A stretch of DNA of 64,000 nt from contig JADJVF010000012.1 of the NCBI GenBank assembly GCA_016716705.1, positions 1-64,000 of the forward strand. Reading direction: 5' to 3'. This DNA is from Holophagales bacterium. Its GTDB lineage: Bacteria > Acidobacteriota > Thermoanaerobaculia > UBA5066. A model generated the notes under the pieces. That model worked only from the letters and a program-made list of their open reading frames with translations. It did not search any database and was not told the DNA's origin. How positions within the stretch are numbered: position 1 is the stretch's first letter; each line of letters opens with the position of its first letter. Position numbers and translations under genes: made by a program. Shown here one piece after another: positions 44,120 through 52,640 of the stretch.

Positions 44120-47100
44120 GTGCACATCCGTATCGTTTCCGTCGCCGCCGTCCTTCTCGCCGCGCCGCTCTTCGCCGTTGCGCCGTCCGCCGTTCCGAAC
44201 GGAGGCTTCGAGGAGGCCTCGGGCCCGCTCGCCGCTTCGTGGCGCGTCGACGCCGCGCTCCCGGCGGGCGCCTCCGTCGCCCGCGACGCGGAAGTGAAGA
44301 AAGCGGGCGCCGCGAGCCTGAGGCTCTCGGCTCCGAGCCCCGCGTCGATCTCCGTCTCCTCGGCCGAGGTCCGCCTCGAGGTCGGCCGCGTCTATCGCCT
44401 CTCGGCCTTCGTGAAGACCGAGAAGGCGGCCTCCGACCCGACGGGGCGTTACCCGACGCCCGTCGCAGCGGCGCTGACGATGGCCTCGTTCCCCTTCACG
44501 AACCACTCGCCCGCCTCCGGCGCCACACGCCCCTTCGGGAAGGTCGAGACGCTCTTCGTCGCGACGACGGCGAAGGACCGGGTCCGCCTGCACCTCGGCC
44601 TGAACGGCACCGCGACGGGCACCGCATGGTTCGACGACGTCGCGCTGGAAGAGGTCACCGACGTCCGCGAGCTCGTACCGATGGAGACCGTCCGCTGGCA
44701 CGGACCCGCCTTCCGGTACGACGAAAAGGGCTGGATCTACGTTCACGTGGAGGGGGAGCCGTACGTCCGCGGCGTCCAGTACGGGACGCTCCTCTCCGAG
44801 GAGATCGCCGAGTACGCGAAGAAGCTCGGCATCCAGGAGAACCCGAAAGACGGGCCCGGCGCCTGGGCCGAGATGCGCTTCATGGCGGACGCCGTCTTCC
44901 TCCGGAAGTTCGACGAGGAGTACCTCCTCGAGATGAAGGGGATCGCGGACGGCGCCGCGAAGGCGGGGGCGAAGATCGACGGACGGGCCGTCGACTTCCT
45001 CGACGTCGTGACGATGAACTCCTCGATCGACCTCGACTACGTGAGGTCGGCCCTGCGCACGACGCCCCACGCCCTGACGGGGCGCAGCTTCCTGTCGTCG
45101 GAGGACGAGGCGAAGATCCCCGAGCGGGCGCACAAGTGCTCCTCGTTCGTGGCCACCGGACCGGCGACGAAGGACGGCCGTCCCGTCTTCGGCCAGATCT
45201 TCATGTGGGCGGGCTACACCGGCGTCCACTTCAACGTCATCGCCGACGTCGTCCCGTCGAAGGGCCATCGTCTCGTCTACCAGACCTATCCCGGCGGCAT
45301 CCACTCCGGGACGGACTACTACATGAACGCGGCCGGCATCCTCATCGGCGAGACGACGGTCGCGCAGACCCCGTGGAACATCGACGGGACCCCGATGTCG
45401 AACCGGATCCGGAAGGCGGCGCAGTACGCGAGCTCGATCGACGACGTCGCCCGGATCCTCCGCGAGAAGAACAACGGGATGTACACGAACGACTGGCCGA
45501 TCGTCGACGTGAAGACGAACGAGGTCGCCATCCTCCTCCTCGGGACGAACACGTCGAAGCTCTGGCGGACGAAGGAGGACCTCGCGCCGTTCGGGACGCC
45601 CGGCTTTCTCTGGGCGAACAACAACCCCCGCGACCCGGACGTCCGGAAGGAGTACGGCGTCCAGCCCGACGACGCGCCCTACGACCTGGCCTTCGGTCCG
45701 TGGGACCGCGACGTCGCCTTCCGGAAGTGGTACGACGAGGTGAAGGGGAAGATCGACGCGGTCGAGACCGTCAACCTCTGGGCGTCGTCACCGATCAACC
45801 GCCCTCATGCCTGCGACGGGAAGGTAACGACCGCCGAGATGGCCGAGAAGCTCGTGTTCCTCGCCCACTACGGCAAGGTCACGCTTCGCGAGAAGTTCCC
45901 TTCGGCCGGTAATCGCCGCATGCCCGACCACCCGGGTGCCATCCCCCACCTCACCCTCGGCTACGCCGTCTTCAGCCCCGTCTTCATCGCGGAGAAGCTG
46001 AAGGAGGCGAAGGCGCAGGAACCGAAACGGACGGCGGCCTCCCCGCCCGCACCGAAGGAGCCGACGCTCGACCTCACCGGCGTCGACAGCCGCTTCAAGA
46101 TCGACAAGGCGAGGCTCTGGAAGGGAAGCGTCTTTCCGAAGACGGAAGGGACGAACGGCCTCGTCTCGGGCTCGGCGGCCTACTGGCAGATCCTGAAGGC
46201 GATGCCGGACGACACGGCGAAGGCGCACGCCTCGCTCCGGGATCAGCTCGCCGCCCTGAACGCCCGCGCCGCGTACTTCGCAGCGAAGGAAGGGGATGTC
46301 TCGATCCGGGAAGCGAAGCGGGAGTACGGCCGCCGCTCGCCGTACCAGATCCCGCGCATCAAGGGGACATACGCGCTCCACCAGCTCCGGCTCCTTCTCG
46401 GGAACGAGGCGTTCCTGAAGGCGATGGACGCCGCGTTCACCGCGAACGCCAATCGCGACGTGACGGCCGAGCAGCTCGTCGGCGCCCTCTCGAAGGCGGC
46501 CGGCCGCGACGTGGCGCCCCTGATGGCCCCGTGGATCGAGGCGCAGGGCTTCCCGGACCCGAAGGTCGAGGCGAAGTCCACGAAGGATGGCGACGCCTGG
46601 ACCGTGTCGCTTGTGGTCACTCAGGCGGGAACGCCGTACCATTTTCTCGGGAGCGTGGCGATCGACGCCGGAGGAAAGCGCCTCGTGAAGCCGTACGAGG
46701 TGAAGGGGGAGCGGACGGAGCTGGTCTTCTCCGTTCCACAGAAGCCGGAAAGGGTCGTTTTCGACGCCGGCCGGGATATCCCGGTTCCCCTCGCGAACCC
46801 TTACTCCTTCGTCAACTTCTCCGACGACTTCACGCGGACGAAGATCGTCTACGGGACGACGCGACAGATCGAGGCGAACCACACGCTCGCCCTCCGCTTT
46901 CAGACGACGCTCGCCGATTCCTACAGCGAGGAGCTGCCCCCCGTCGTGAAGGACGCCGAGCTCGCCGAAGAAGAGCTGGCCGCCAGCGACCTCTTCCTGC
47001 TCGGCCCGCCGTCGGACAACTCGCTCGTCGCCCGCCTCCTGGACAAGCTCCCTGTCACCTTCGGCAAGGGCTTCTTCACGTACGACGGGACGACGTACGC

Positions 47101-47308
47101 GCGCCCCGACGACGGCCTCTACCTCTGCCTCCCGAGCCCCTGGAATTCCGAGAGGGTCGTCTGGCTCTTCGCGGGAAACTCGGCGCTCGAGCTGCACCAG
47201 ATGACGAAGACCTACACCGGAAGCCTTCCGCAGCGGGCGCTCTGGCGCTCGGACGAGGTCAAGTCCCAGGGCTGGGCGCCGGTCGACCGGTTCGCCTTCG
47301 GCCTGTAA
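44120..47308 (+). CDS. Large exported Ntn-hydrolase-like (C45-type) protein with N-terminal carbohydrate-binding-like domain
   Basis: This 1062-residue protein starts with a GTG after a strong GGAGGGGG site and has a signal peptide. Residues 25-190 look like a CBM4/9-type beta domain (NGGFEEASGPLAASW). The central part (about 200-640) resembles the C45/phospholipase-B-like Ntn hydrolases. Its likely nucleophile is Cys340 in KCSSFVATG, which in relatives becomes N-terminal by self-cleavage, and NNNPRDPDV and related segments follow. The last 400 residues contain a helical region similar to the end of M1 aminopeptidases (ALSKAAGRDVAPLMAPWIE) and a further domain, without an HExxH zinc motif. 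The likely activity is amide or ester hydrolysis in the periplasm; the substrate is unknown. Confidence 0.75.
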   Translation: MHIRIVSVAAVLLAAPLFAVAPSAVPNGGFEEASGPLAASWRVDAALPAGASVARDAEVKKAGAASLRLSAPSPASISVSSAEVRLEVGRVYRLSAFVKTEKAASDPTGRYPTPVAAALTMASFPFTNHSPASGATRPFGKVETLFVATTAKDRVRLHLGLNGTATGTAWFDDVALEEVTDVRELVPMETVRWHGPAFRYDEKGWIYVHVEGEPYVRGVQYGTLLSEEIAEYAKKLGIQENPKDGPGAWAEMRFMADAVFLRKFDEEYLLEMKGIADGAAKAGAKIDGRAVDFLDVVTMNSSIDLDYVRSALRTTPHALTGRSFLSSEDEAKIPERAHKCSSFVATGPATKDGRPVFGQIFMWAGYTGVHFNVIADVVPSKGHRLVYQTYPGGIHSGTDYYMNAAGILIGETTVAQTPWNIDGTPMSNRIRKAAQYASSIDDVARILREKNNGMYTNDWPIVDVKTNEVAILLLGTNTSKLWRTKEDLAPFGTPGFLWANNNPRDPDVRKEYGVQPDDAPYDLAFGPWDRDVAFRKWYDEVKGKIDAVETVNLWASSPINRPHACDGKVTTAEMAEKLVFLAHYGKVTLREKFPSAGNRRMPDHPGAIPHLTLGYAVFSPVFIAEKLKEAKAQEPKRTAASPPAPKEPTLDLTGVDSRFKIDKARLWKGSVFPKTEGTNGLVSGSAAYWQILKAMPDDTAKAHASLRDQLAALNARAAYFAAKEGDVSIREAKREYGRRSPYQIPRIKGTYALHQLRLLLGNEAFLKAMDAAFTANANRDVTAEQLVGALSKAAGRDVAPLMAPWIEAQGFPDPKVEAKSTKDGDAWTVSLVVTQAGTPYHFLGSVAIDAGGKRLVKPYEVKGERTELVFSVPQKPERVVFDAGRDIPVPLANPYSFVNFSDDFTRTKIVYGTTRQIEANHTLALRFQTTLADSYSEELPPVVKDAELAEEELAASDLFLLGPPSDNSLVARLLDKLPVTFGKGFFTYDGTTYARPDDGLYLCLPSPWNSERVVWLFAGNSALELHQMTKTYTGSLPQRALWRSDEVKSQGWAPVDRFAFGL

Positions 47309-47326
47309 CGAGTGCCTCTCTAACGG

Positions 47327-47383
47327 GTGCCAGGCGTGCAACCGTGTATTGTTGGAAACAATACACGGTTGCACGCCTGGCAC
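47327..47383. repeat. Perfect 27-bp inverted repeat (REP/MITE-like or terminator)
   Basis: Arms 47327-47353 (starting GTGCCAGGCGTGCAACC) and 47357-47383 are exact reverse complements with a 3-base GGA loop. The element begins 19 bases after the stop of the gene ending at 47308. No T run follows, and the arms are AT-richer inside than the surroundings. The length and perfection exceed a usual terminator, and the GTGCCAGGC end recalls REP elements mobilised by RAYT transposases. No transposase is in the window. Confidence 0.8.
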
Positions 47384-47555
47384 GAGGTCCGGGATCTCCA
47401 ACGGGTCGGCGAGGCGCTGAGGGCCAAGGCCGCGACGAGGAGCCGCGGCTCAGGAAACTCGGCGCCGAATCCCGCGTATCTCGAGGGGAAAGCACGATGA
47501 CCGGCACGTCCGGGGCCTGATCGGGTTCCGGCGAGGCCGTGTCCGAGGAGGTCCG

Positions 47556-48707
47556 ATGACTCGAATCCCGCACCGGCTCGCGCCGGCCCTCGCCATTTGC
47601 CTCGCGGCCGCCCTCGCCACCCCTGCGGCCGCGGAGCGACTCGCCGGCCCGCCGAGCGGCGACAACCAGAAGGCGTCGGTCTCTCAGTGGATCGGCCCCG
47701 TCGAGGTCGGCATCACGTACAACAGCCCGAAGGTGATCGCCCCCGACGGAACGGACCGCCGCGGGAAGATCTGGGGCGGCCTCGTCCCGTACGGGATGTC
47801 GAAGGACTCGTTCGGCACGTGCGGCGACGAATGCCCCTGGCGGGCGGGCGCCAACGAGAACACCGTCTTCCGCGTCTCGCACGACGTGAAGGTCGAGGGG
47901 CAGCCGCTCGCGGCCGGCTCCTACGGCCTCTTCATGATCGCCGGGCCCGAGGAGTTCACGGTCATCTTCTCGAAGAACGCCACGTCCTGGGGGCACTACT
48001 TCTACTCCGCGAAGGAGGACGCCCTGCGCGTGAAGGTGAAGCCGCGCAAGGCGCCGTACACGCACTGGCTCACGTTCGACTTCGTCGAGAGGAAGCCGGA
48101 GGAGGCGACGGTCGTCCTTCGCTGGGACGAGCTGGAGATCCCGATCCGCATCCAGGTGCCCGACGTGACCGAGGTCTACCTGGGGGAGATCCGGAACCAG
48201 CTGCGCAACGCGACCGGCTTCGACTGGCAGTCGTGGGAGCAGGCGGCGCAGTTCTGCCTCGGCAAGAAGGTCAACCTCCCCGAGGCGCTGAAGTGGGCCG
48301 AGCATGCGGCGACCCCGGGCTTCACCGGGCAGGAGAACTTCCGGACTCTCTCCACGCTCTCCCAGGCCCAGGCGGCCAACGGCCAGGCCGAGGCGGCGAA
48401 GGCGACGATGCAGAAGGCGATGGAGCACCCGACGGCCACCGTCACCGATCTGCACATGTACGGTCGGCAGCTCCAGGCGCAGAAGAAGACCGACGAGGCC
48501 ATCGCCGTCTACCTCCTCAATGCGAAACGCCACCCCGACGTCTGGCCGGTGAACGTCGGCCTCGCCCGAGCCTACGCGGCGCAGGGGAAGACGAAGGAGG
48601 CCCTCGCCGCGGCGAAGAAGGCCCTCGCCCAGGCGCCCGACGACGGCAACCGGAACAACCTCAAAGGGATGATCGCCAAGCTCGAATCCGGGAAGTCGAT
48701 CGACTGA
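47556..48707 (+). CDS. Exported DUF2911 protein with TPR region
   Basis: This 383-residue protein has a signal peptide (LAPALAICLAAALATPAAA), a DUF2911 domain at about residues 35-185 (VEVGITYNSPKV, GRKIWGGLVPYG-like segment, LAAGSYGLFMI) and a C-terminal TPR-like helical region (DEAIAVYLLNAKRHPD, AYAAQGKTKEALAAAKKAL). DUF2911 proteins are common exported proteins in Bacteroidota and Acidobacteriota, with no known activity. AGGAGG lies close to the ATG. A GC hairpin follows the stop. Confidence 0.85.
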   Translation: MTRIPHRLAPALAICLAAALATPAAAERLAGPPSGDNQKASVSQWIGPVEVGITYNSPKVIAPDGTDRRGKIWGGLVPYGMSKDSFGTCGDECPWRAGANENTVFRVSHDVKVEGQPLAAGSYGLFMIAGPEEFTVIFSKNATSWGHYFYSAKEDALRVKVKPRKAPYTHWLTFDFVERKPEEATVVLRWDELEIPIRIQVPDVTEVYLGEIRNQLRNATGFDWQSWEQAAQFCLGKKVNLPEALKWAEHAATPGFTGQENFRTLSTLSQAQAANGQAEAAKATMQKAMEHPTATVTDLHMYGRQLQAQKKTDEAIAVYLLNAKRHPDVWPVNVGLARAYAAQGKTKEALAAAKKALAQAPDDGNRNNLKGMIAKLESGKSID

Positions 48708-48729
48708 CCGGACGGGACCCGGGCGGCGC

Positions 48730-48756
48730 GGCGGCAGGCCCTGGGAGCCTGCCGCC
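48730..48756. terminator. GC hairpin between convergent genes
   Basis: GGCGGCAGGC (48730-48739) pairs perfectly with GCCTGCCGCC (48747-48756) across a 7-base loop. It lies between the stops of genes at 48707 and 48774, and is flanked by a further GGGACC/GGTCCC pairing. Confidence 0.6.
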
Positions 48757-48773
48757 CGCTGGCGGTCCCGGTT

Positions 48774-51134
48774 CTACTGGCTCTGCCCGTCCCATCCCGC
48801 AAGGCGGGCCAGCATCCACCAGAAAGCGCGTGCCTTCAGGACGCAGTTGAGGCGCTCGGAGTGCGCGCAAGAGTCGCAGCTCGAAGCGAGGGTCGTCAGC
48901 TCGTGCCCCGGGTGGGCAGTGATCCACTCCTGGGCCCAGTTCCCGTCGCCCCAGGGGTTTCCGTCGCTGTTCCGGTCGTACTCGCACCCGTCCGTGGCGT
49001 ATTTCCGCATGAAGTCGACCTGGCCGTCGGGGTCGAAGCTCTCGATGTCGGCGAAATCGAAGAGGACCTTGTCGTTCGCGCGGCAGAACGCCCGGATCTC
49101 GTCGTTGCGCCTGTTCAGGTTCCCGTCGACGCCGGTGCCGGTTAGGTGCCCCGTCATGTAGACGAACCTGACGTCCGGGAACTCGCCCTCGAGCTGGCTC
49201 ATCAGGCTCAGGTAGGTCGTGATGTCCTCAGGGTCGCCCGTGTCCGCCTGCCCGCACCAGGACCAGACCACCACGTTGCGGTCGCAGCCGCCGGAGCGGT
49301 TGAGGAGGTCGCGGGTCGCCGTGGCCCAGGACGTGCGATCGGGACTGCCGAGGTCGCTCGCTCCGGGGAACGCGGAGTCGTTCAGGAAGACACCCGCGTC
49401 GTAGCCCCAGGAGGAGTCGTAGTCCAGGAGCGAGCCCGCCGCCCCCTTCATCGCTTCCATTCCCGTAACGACCTGGCTGCCGTGTGACGTGTGACCGTAG
49501 CCGATCCTGAGCTGCTGTTTGGCGCTCTCGATGAAGCTCGCCGGCACCCGGGAGAGGTCCGTGCAGGTGTGGTCGATGACGAGGTCGGTCGCGGCGGACG
49601 GGGCCGGCGTGACGACCGCCGGGACGTAGGCGCCGTCTCCGGTCCTCTGCCCGGGCTGCCCGCCGTCGTTGACCACGCCGTACGCCAGCCAGGGCGCATT
49701 TCCCGAGAGCCGCGTCACGCTCACGTAGCCGTTCGCGACGGCGGCCGCCGCGAAGAACGCGTACGGTTGGTCCCATTCTCCCGGCTCGAGCGTCACGTCG
49801 AGGGGGCTTCCGGCGGACGCGCCCCCGGCGGAACCGTCGTGCACCTGGAGGCGAAGCGTGACCGGCCCCGACCCGGCCGCCCCCGCGTGAAGGACCGCGA
49901 CGTTCGTCCTGTTACCGGCGTCCGCCGCGAGGCCGTAGAGCGTCGCCCCTGTCGTCGCCTCCTGGCCGGGAGGGACGGCGGGTGTGAAGACCCCGAACTC
50001 CCCTCCCGCCGGCGCCTGCGAGGCCGTCCGCACCCCGACGAAGACCTCGGAGAGAGAAACCCCGGCGACCCCGATGCGAACCGACCCGGCGTGGTCGCCG
50101 GCTCCCTTCGGACCGATCGCGAGCCCACGTCCCCTGAGGTATTCGAGGGCGTCCGGGATGATCTTCTGCCGGCCCGCGGGGACGTCGAGCGACACCGTCC
50201 CTCCCGCGCCCGACTCCGGCGAAAGGGACTCGACGTACGAGAGTGTCAGATGTGCGGCGGCGGCTCCCCGGTTCGCCACGACCAGCTCCGAGAGGAACGC
50301 TCCCGCTTCGACGAGGACCGGCAGCGTGAGGGTGGATCCCGCGGCACCTCCCGGGACGACCGGGGTGACGTAGGAGCCGTCCCCCGTCCGGTTGTCGTTC
50401 ACGACCCCGTACGTCGAGAAGGTCCCACTCCCCGAGGTCCGCTCCACGACGACCCAGCCGTTCGAGAAGCCGGCGCCCTGGAACACCTCGTTGTACTGGT
50501 ACCAGCCGAACGGCGGAAGCGTCCGAGCCTCCTCGACGACGGCGCTGGCGCCGCTCTCCCCGTCGAAGGCGGTCACCTTCAGCGTCACGTCCTCGTCGCT
50601 CGTCGAGAAGACCGCCACGTTCGACCGGTCGGCGCTCCGGGAGCGGAGGCCGTAGACCGTCGCGCTCCCCGTCAGCGCGTCGCCCGCGCCGAGGCCGACG
50701 TAGGCGAGGCCGGCCCTCCCGGTGGGGGACGCGATCGCCGTCGCCGTCCTCGCCGTCGCGACGACCGCGCTCCCGGGCGAATCGACGACGAGCGTTCCCC
50801 CCTGCGGGCCCGTCGCGGGGATCTCCAGCCCCTTCGAGCGGAGCGTGGCGATGGCGTCGCCGTACCTCGCCTGACCCCCGGCCGGGATCGTCTCGGAGAC
50901 GGTCCCCGAGCCGAGCGCGTCCCCGAGCGAAGCGACGTATCGGAGCGAGACGGTTACGGCCGAGTCCCCGGTGTTCGCGAGGGAGAGCTCGGTCGTGAAG
51001 CGGGACTCGCCGGAAGCGACGTCGAGGACGATCGGAACGACCACCCGATTCTGGGCGACTGCCGGCGCGGCGCCGGTCACCCCGGCGAGAAGAAGGGCAA
51101 CTTCGACGAACGCGGCAGGACGCGACGGCCTCAT
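48774..51134 (-). CDS. Secreted protein with two repeated beta domains and an SGNH-like C-terminal domain
   Basis: This 786-residue protein has a signal peptide and two tandem copies of a domain of about 230 residues. Both copies carry TVYGLRSRSADRSNVAVF / TLYGLAADAGNRTNVAVL-type strands and a YGVVNDNRTGDGSYV / YGVVNDGGQPGQRTGDGAYV-type end. From about residue 530 a different domain follows (LRIGYGHTSHGSQVVTG, VVVWSWCGQADTG, RFVYMTGHLTGTG), which looks like an SGNH/GDSL-type fold, with several cysteines near the C-terminus (SSCDSCAHSERLNC). The family is known from exported proteins, but its substrate is not. No sorting signal is visible. Confidence 0.72.
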   Translation of the reverse strand: MRPSRPAAFVEVALLLAGVTGAAPAVAQNRVVVPIVLDVASGESRFTTELSLANTGDSAVTVSLRYVASLGDALGSGTVSETIPAGGQARYGDAIATLRSKGLEIPATGPQGGTLVVDSPGSAVVATARTATAIASPTGRAGLAYVGLGAGDALTGSATVYGLRSRSADRSNVAVFSTSDEDVTLKVTAFDGESGASAVVEEARTLPPFGWYQYNEVFQGAGFSNGWVVVERTSGSGTFSTYGVVNDNRTGDGSYVTPVVPGGAAGSTLTLPVLVEAGAFLSELVVANRGAAAAHLTLSYVESLSPESGAGGTVSLDVPAGRQKIIPDALEYLRGRGLAIGPKGAGDHAGSVRIGVAGVSLSEVFVGVRTASQAPAGGEFGVFTPAVPPGQEATTGATLYGLAADAGNRTNVAVLHAGAAGSGPVTLRLQVHDGSAGGASAGSPLDVTLEPGEWDQPYAFFAAAAVANGYVSVTRLSGNAPWLAYGVVNDGGQPGQRTGDGAYVPAVVTPAPSAATDLVIDHTCTDLSRVPASFIESAKQQLRIGYGHTSHGSQVVTGMEAMKGAAGSLLDYDSSWGYDAGVFLNDSAFPGASDLGSPDRTSWATATRDLLNRSGGCDRNVVVWSWCGQADTGDPEDITTYLSLMSQLEGEFPDVRFVYMTGHLTGTGVDGNLNRRNDEIRAFCRANDKVLFDFADIESFDPDGQVDFMRKYATDGCEYDRNSDGNPWGDGNWAQEWITAHPGHELTTLASSCDSCAHSERLNCVLKARAFWWMLARLAGWDGQSQ

Positions 51135-51259
51135 CTACTACCCCCGATCCGAATGAGCTGGATGCGACCGGGAAGCTTAGCGCTTCTTCGGAGGGGAGGC
51201 CGCGAAGTCCTCGCGGGAGGAGGTCCGTCGCCGGAACGGGAGGGGCTAACCTCGCGCTC

Positions 51260-51820
51260 GTGGCGCTCTCCCACGTCGTCGGCTTCGACGACGCCCCGTT
51301 CCCGCGGGCTTTCCGCGGCGACGTGCCGGTCGTCGGCTGCGTCTTCTCGGAGGCGACGTTCACCGGCGTCCTCTCGGGAAGGGTCCGCAAGGACGGCAGG
51401 AACGCCACCGACGTCCTCGCGCGGCTCGTGAGGGAGTCGAAGTGGGCGCCGCAGCTCTATCTCGTGATGCTCCAGGGGATCGCCCTCGCCGGGTTCAACG
51501 TCGTCGACCTCGCCAGCCTCCGGTCTCTCACAGGCCTGCCGGTCCTCGTCGTCGCGCGGCGCCTGCCCGACCTCGGCGCGATCCGCGACGCGCTCCTCGG
51601 GCGCGTCGCTGGCGGCGCGCGGAAGTGGGCCCTCGTCGAGGCCGCGGGTCCGATGGAGCCGTGCGCCGGCGTCTTCGTCCAGCGGGCCGGTCTCGACCTC
51701 GCGGAGGCAGCGGAAGTGGTCCATCGGACGGCGCTTCACGGCAACATTCCCGAACCGCTCCGCGCCGCGCACCTCGTCGCGGGTGGCGCGTTCGGAGGGG
51801 AGAGCCGGGGGCGGGCGTAG
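51260..51820 (+). CDS. DUF99 / UPF0215 family protein
   Basis: This 186-residue protein matches the DUF99 (UPF0215) pattern throughout: VVGFDDAPFPR, VPVVGCVFSEATFTGVLSG, DATDVLARLV-like, LYLVMLQGIALAGFNVVDL and LTGLPVLVVARRLPD. The family is best known from archaea and is related in fold to endonuclease V. The acidic residue in FDDAPF and those in the central strand fit a metal site, but activity has not been established. It starts with GTG and stands alone. Confidence 0.82.
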   Translation: MALSHVVGFDDAPFPRAFRGDVPVVGCVFSEATFTGVLSGRVRKDGRNATDVLARLVRESKWAPQLYLVMLQGIALAGFNVVDLASLRSLTGLPVLVVARRLPDLGAIRDALLGRVAGGARKWALVEAAGPMEPCAGVFVQRAGLDLAEAAEVVHRTALHGNIPEPLRAAHLVAGGAFGGESRGRA

Positions 51821-51836
51821 GGGAGCTACGGCCGAC

Positions 51837-51861
51837 CGCGGAATCCGCGGAATCCGGAATC
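51837..51861. repeat. Short tandem repeat
   Basis: Two copies of CGCGGAATC and a shortened third (CGGAATC) lie in the 177-base gap between the DUF99 and DUF1569 genes. I see nothing else in that gap apart from the ribosome site of the next gene. Confidence 0.6.
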
Positions 51862-51997
51862 GGGCGGCGAGCCGTTCCCGTGGAGCCGCCGGTGGTGCTG
51901 AACGCGACGCCCGGGGCGACGGGGCAGGTATCCCTTGTGGCGGGTTGGTGCTCGGAGCGGCCGGAGAGCATCATCGGAAGCCCTCACGGAGGCACCG

Positions 51998-52450
51998 ATG
52001 ACGACTCTCTTCGACGCCGAGACCGAGAAGCGATTCCGCGCGCGGGTCGACACCCTGAGGCCGGATGCGCCCGCCCGCTGGGGACGGATGAACGCCCGGC
52101 AGATGGTCTGCCACCTGACCGATTCCTTCCGCGTGGCGCTCGGAGAGGTTCCGGTCGTCGTGAAGTGGACACCGCTGCGGCTCACCCCGCTTCGCTGGCT
52201 CTTCGTCCACACTCTTCCGATCCCGAAAGGGAAGGTCCCGACGACGCCCGAGTTCCAGCGAACGGAACCGGCCGAGTGGGAGAAGGACGTGGCGGAGTGG
52301 AACGCCGCTTTCGACCGATTCCTTCGACGATCGAAGGAGCAGGAGCCCCGGTGGGGCACCCATCCCGCATTCGGAGATCTCGGTACGGAGGAGTGGGGCC
52401 GGCTCGCCGCCCGCCACTTCGACCACCACCTGACGCAGTTCGGCACGTAG
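51998..52450 (+). CDS. DUF1569 (DinB-like) protein
   Basis: This 150-residue protein has the DUF1569 pattern: WGRMNARQMVCHLTDSFRVALG at residues 28-50, with the first metal-type His, and HPAFGDLGTEEWGRLAARHFDHHLTQFG at the end with two more. The three-histidine four-helix DinB-like fold suggests metal binding; the enzymatic role is unknown. The ATG follows ACGGAGG. Confidence 0.8.
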   Translation: MTTLFDAETEKRFRARVDTLRPDAPARWGRMNARQMVCHLTDSFRVALGEVPVVVKWTPLRLTPLRWLFVHTLPIPKGKVPTTPEFQRTEPAEWEKDVAEWNAAFDRFLRRSKEQEPRWGTHPAFGDLGTEEWGRLAARHFDHHLTQFGT

Positions 52451-52640
52451 GGTCCGCCTCTCACCGGCGGGCGCGATAGAAGACCGATGCCCCGGTCCTG
52501 CGATCGGATTTCAGCTCCGGCGGGTTTGACCGTACGCCGTCCGAAATCACGGTAAAATGCGCTTCCGGGCGTCGCCACTGTTCCTGCCTGCGGGGTCCCG
52601 CCGGGCGGTTTGAACGGGCGAGTCCGGCAGGAGGATTCCA

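Noticed and set aside
52526..52558. Sigma-70 promoter TTGACC/TAAAAT before ord
   Set aside because: The spacing is 21 bases, too long for a standard promoter, so I do not list it as a feature.
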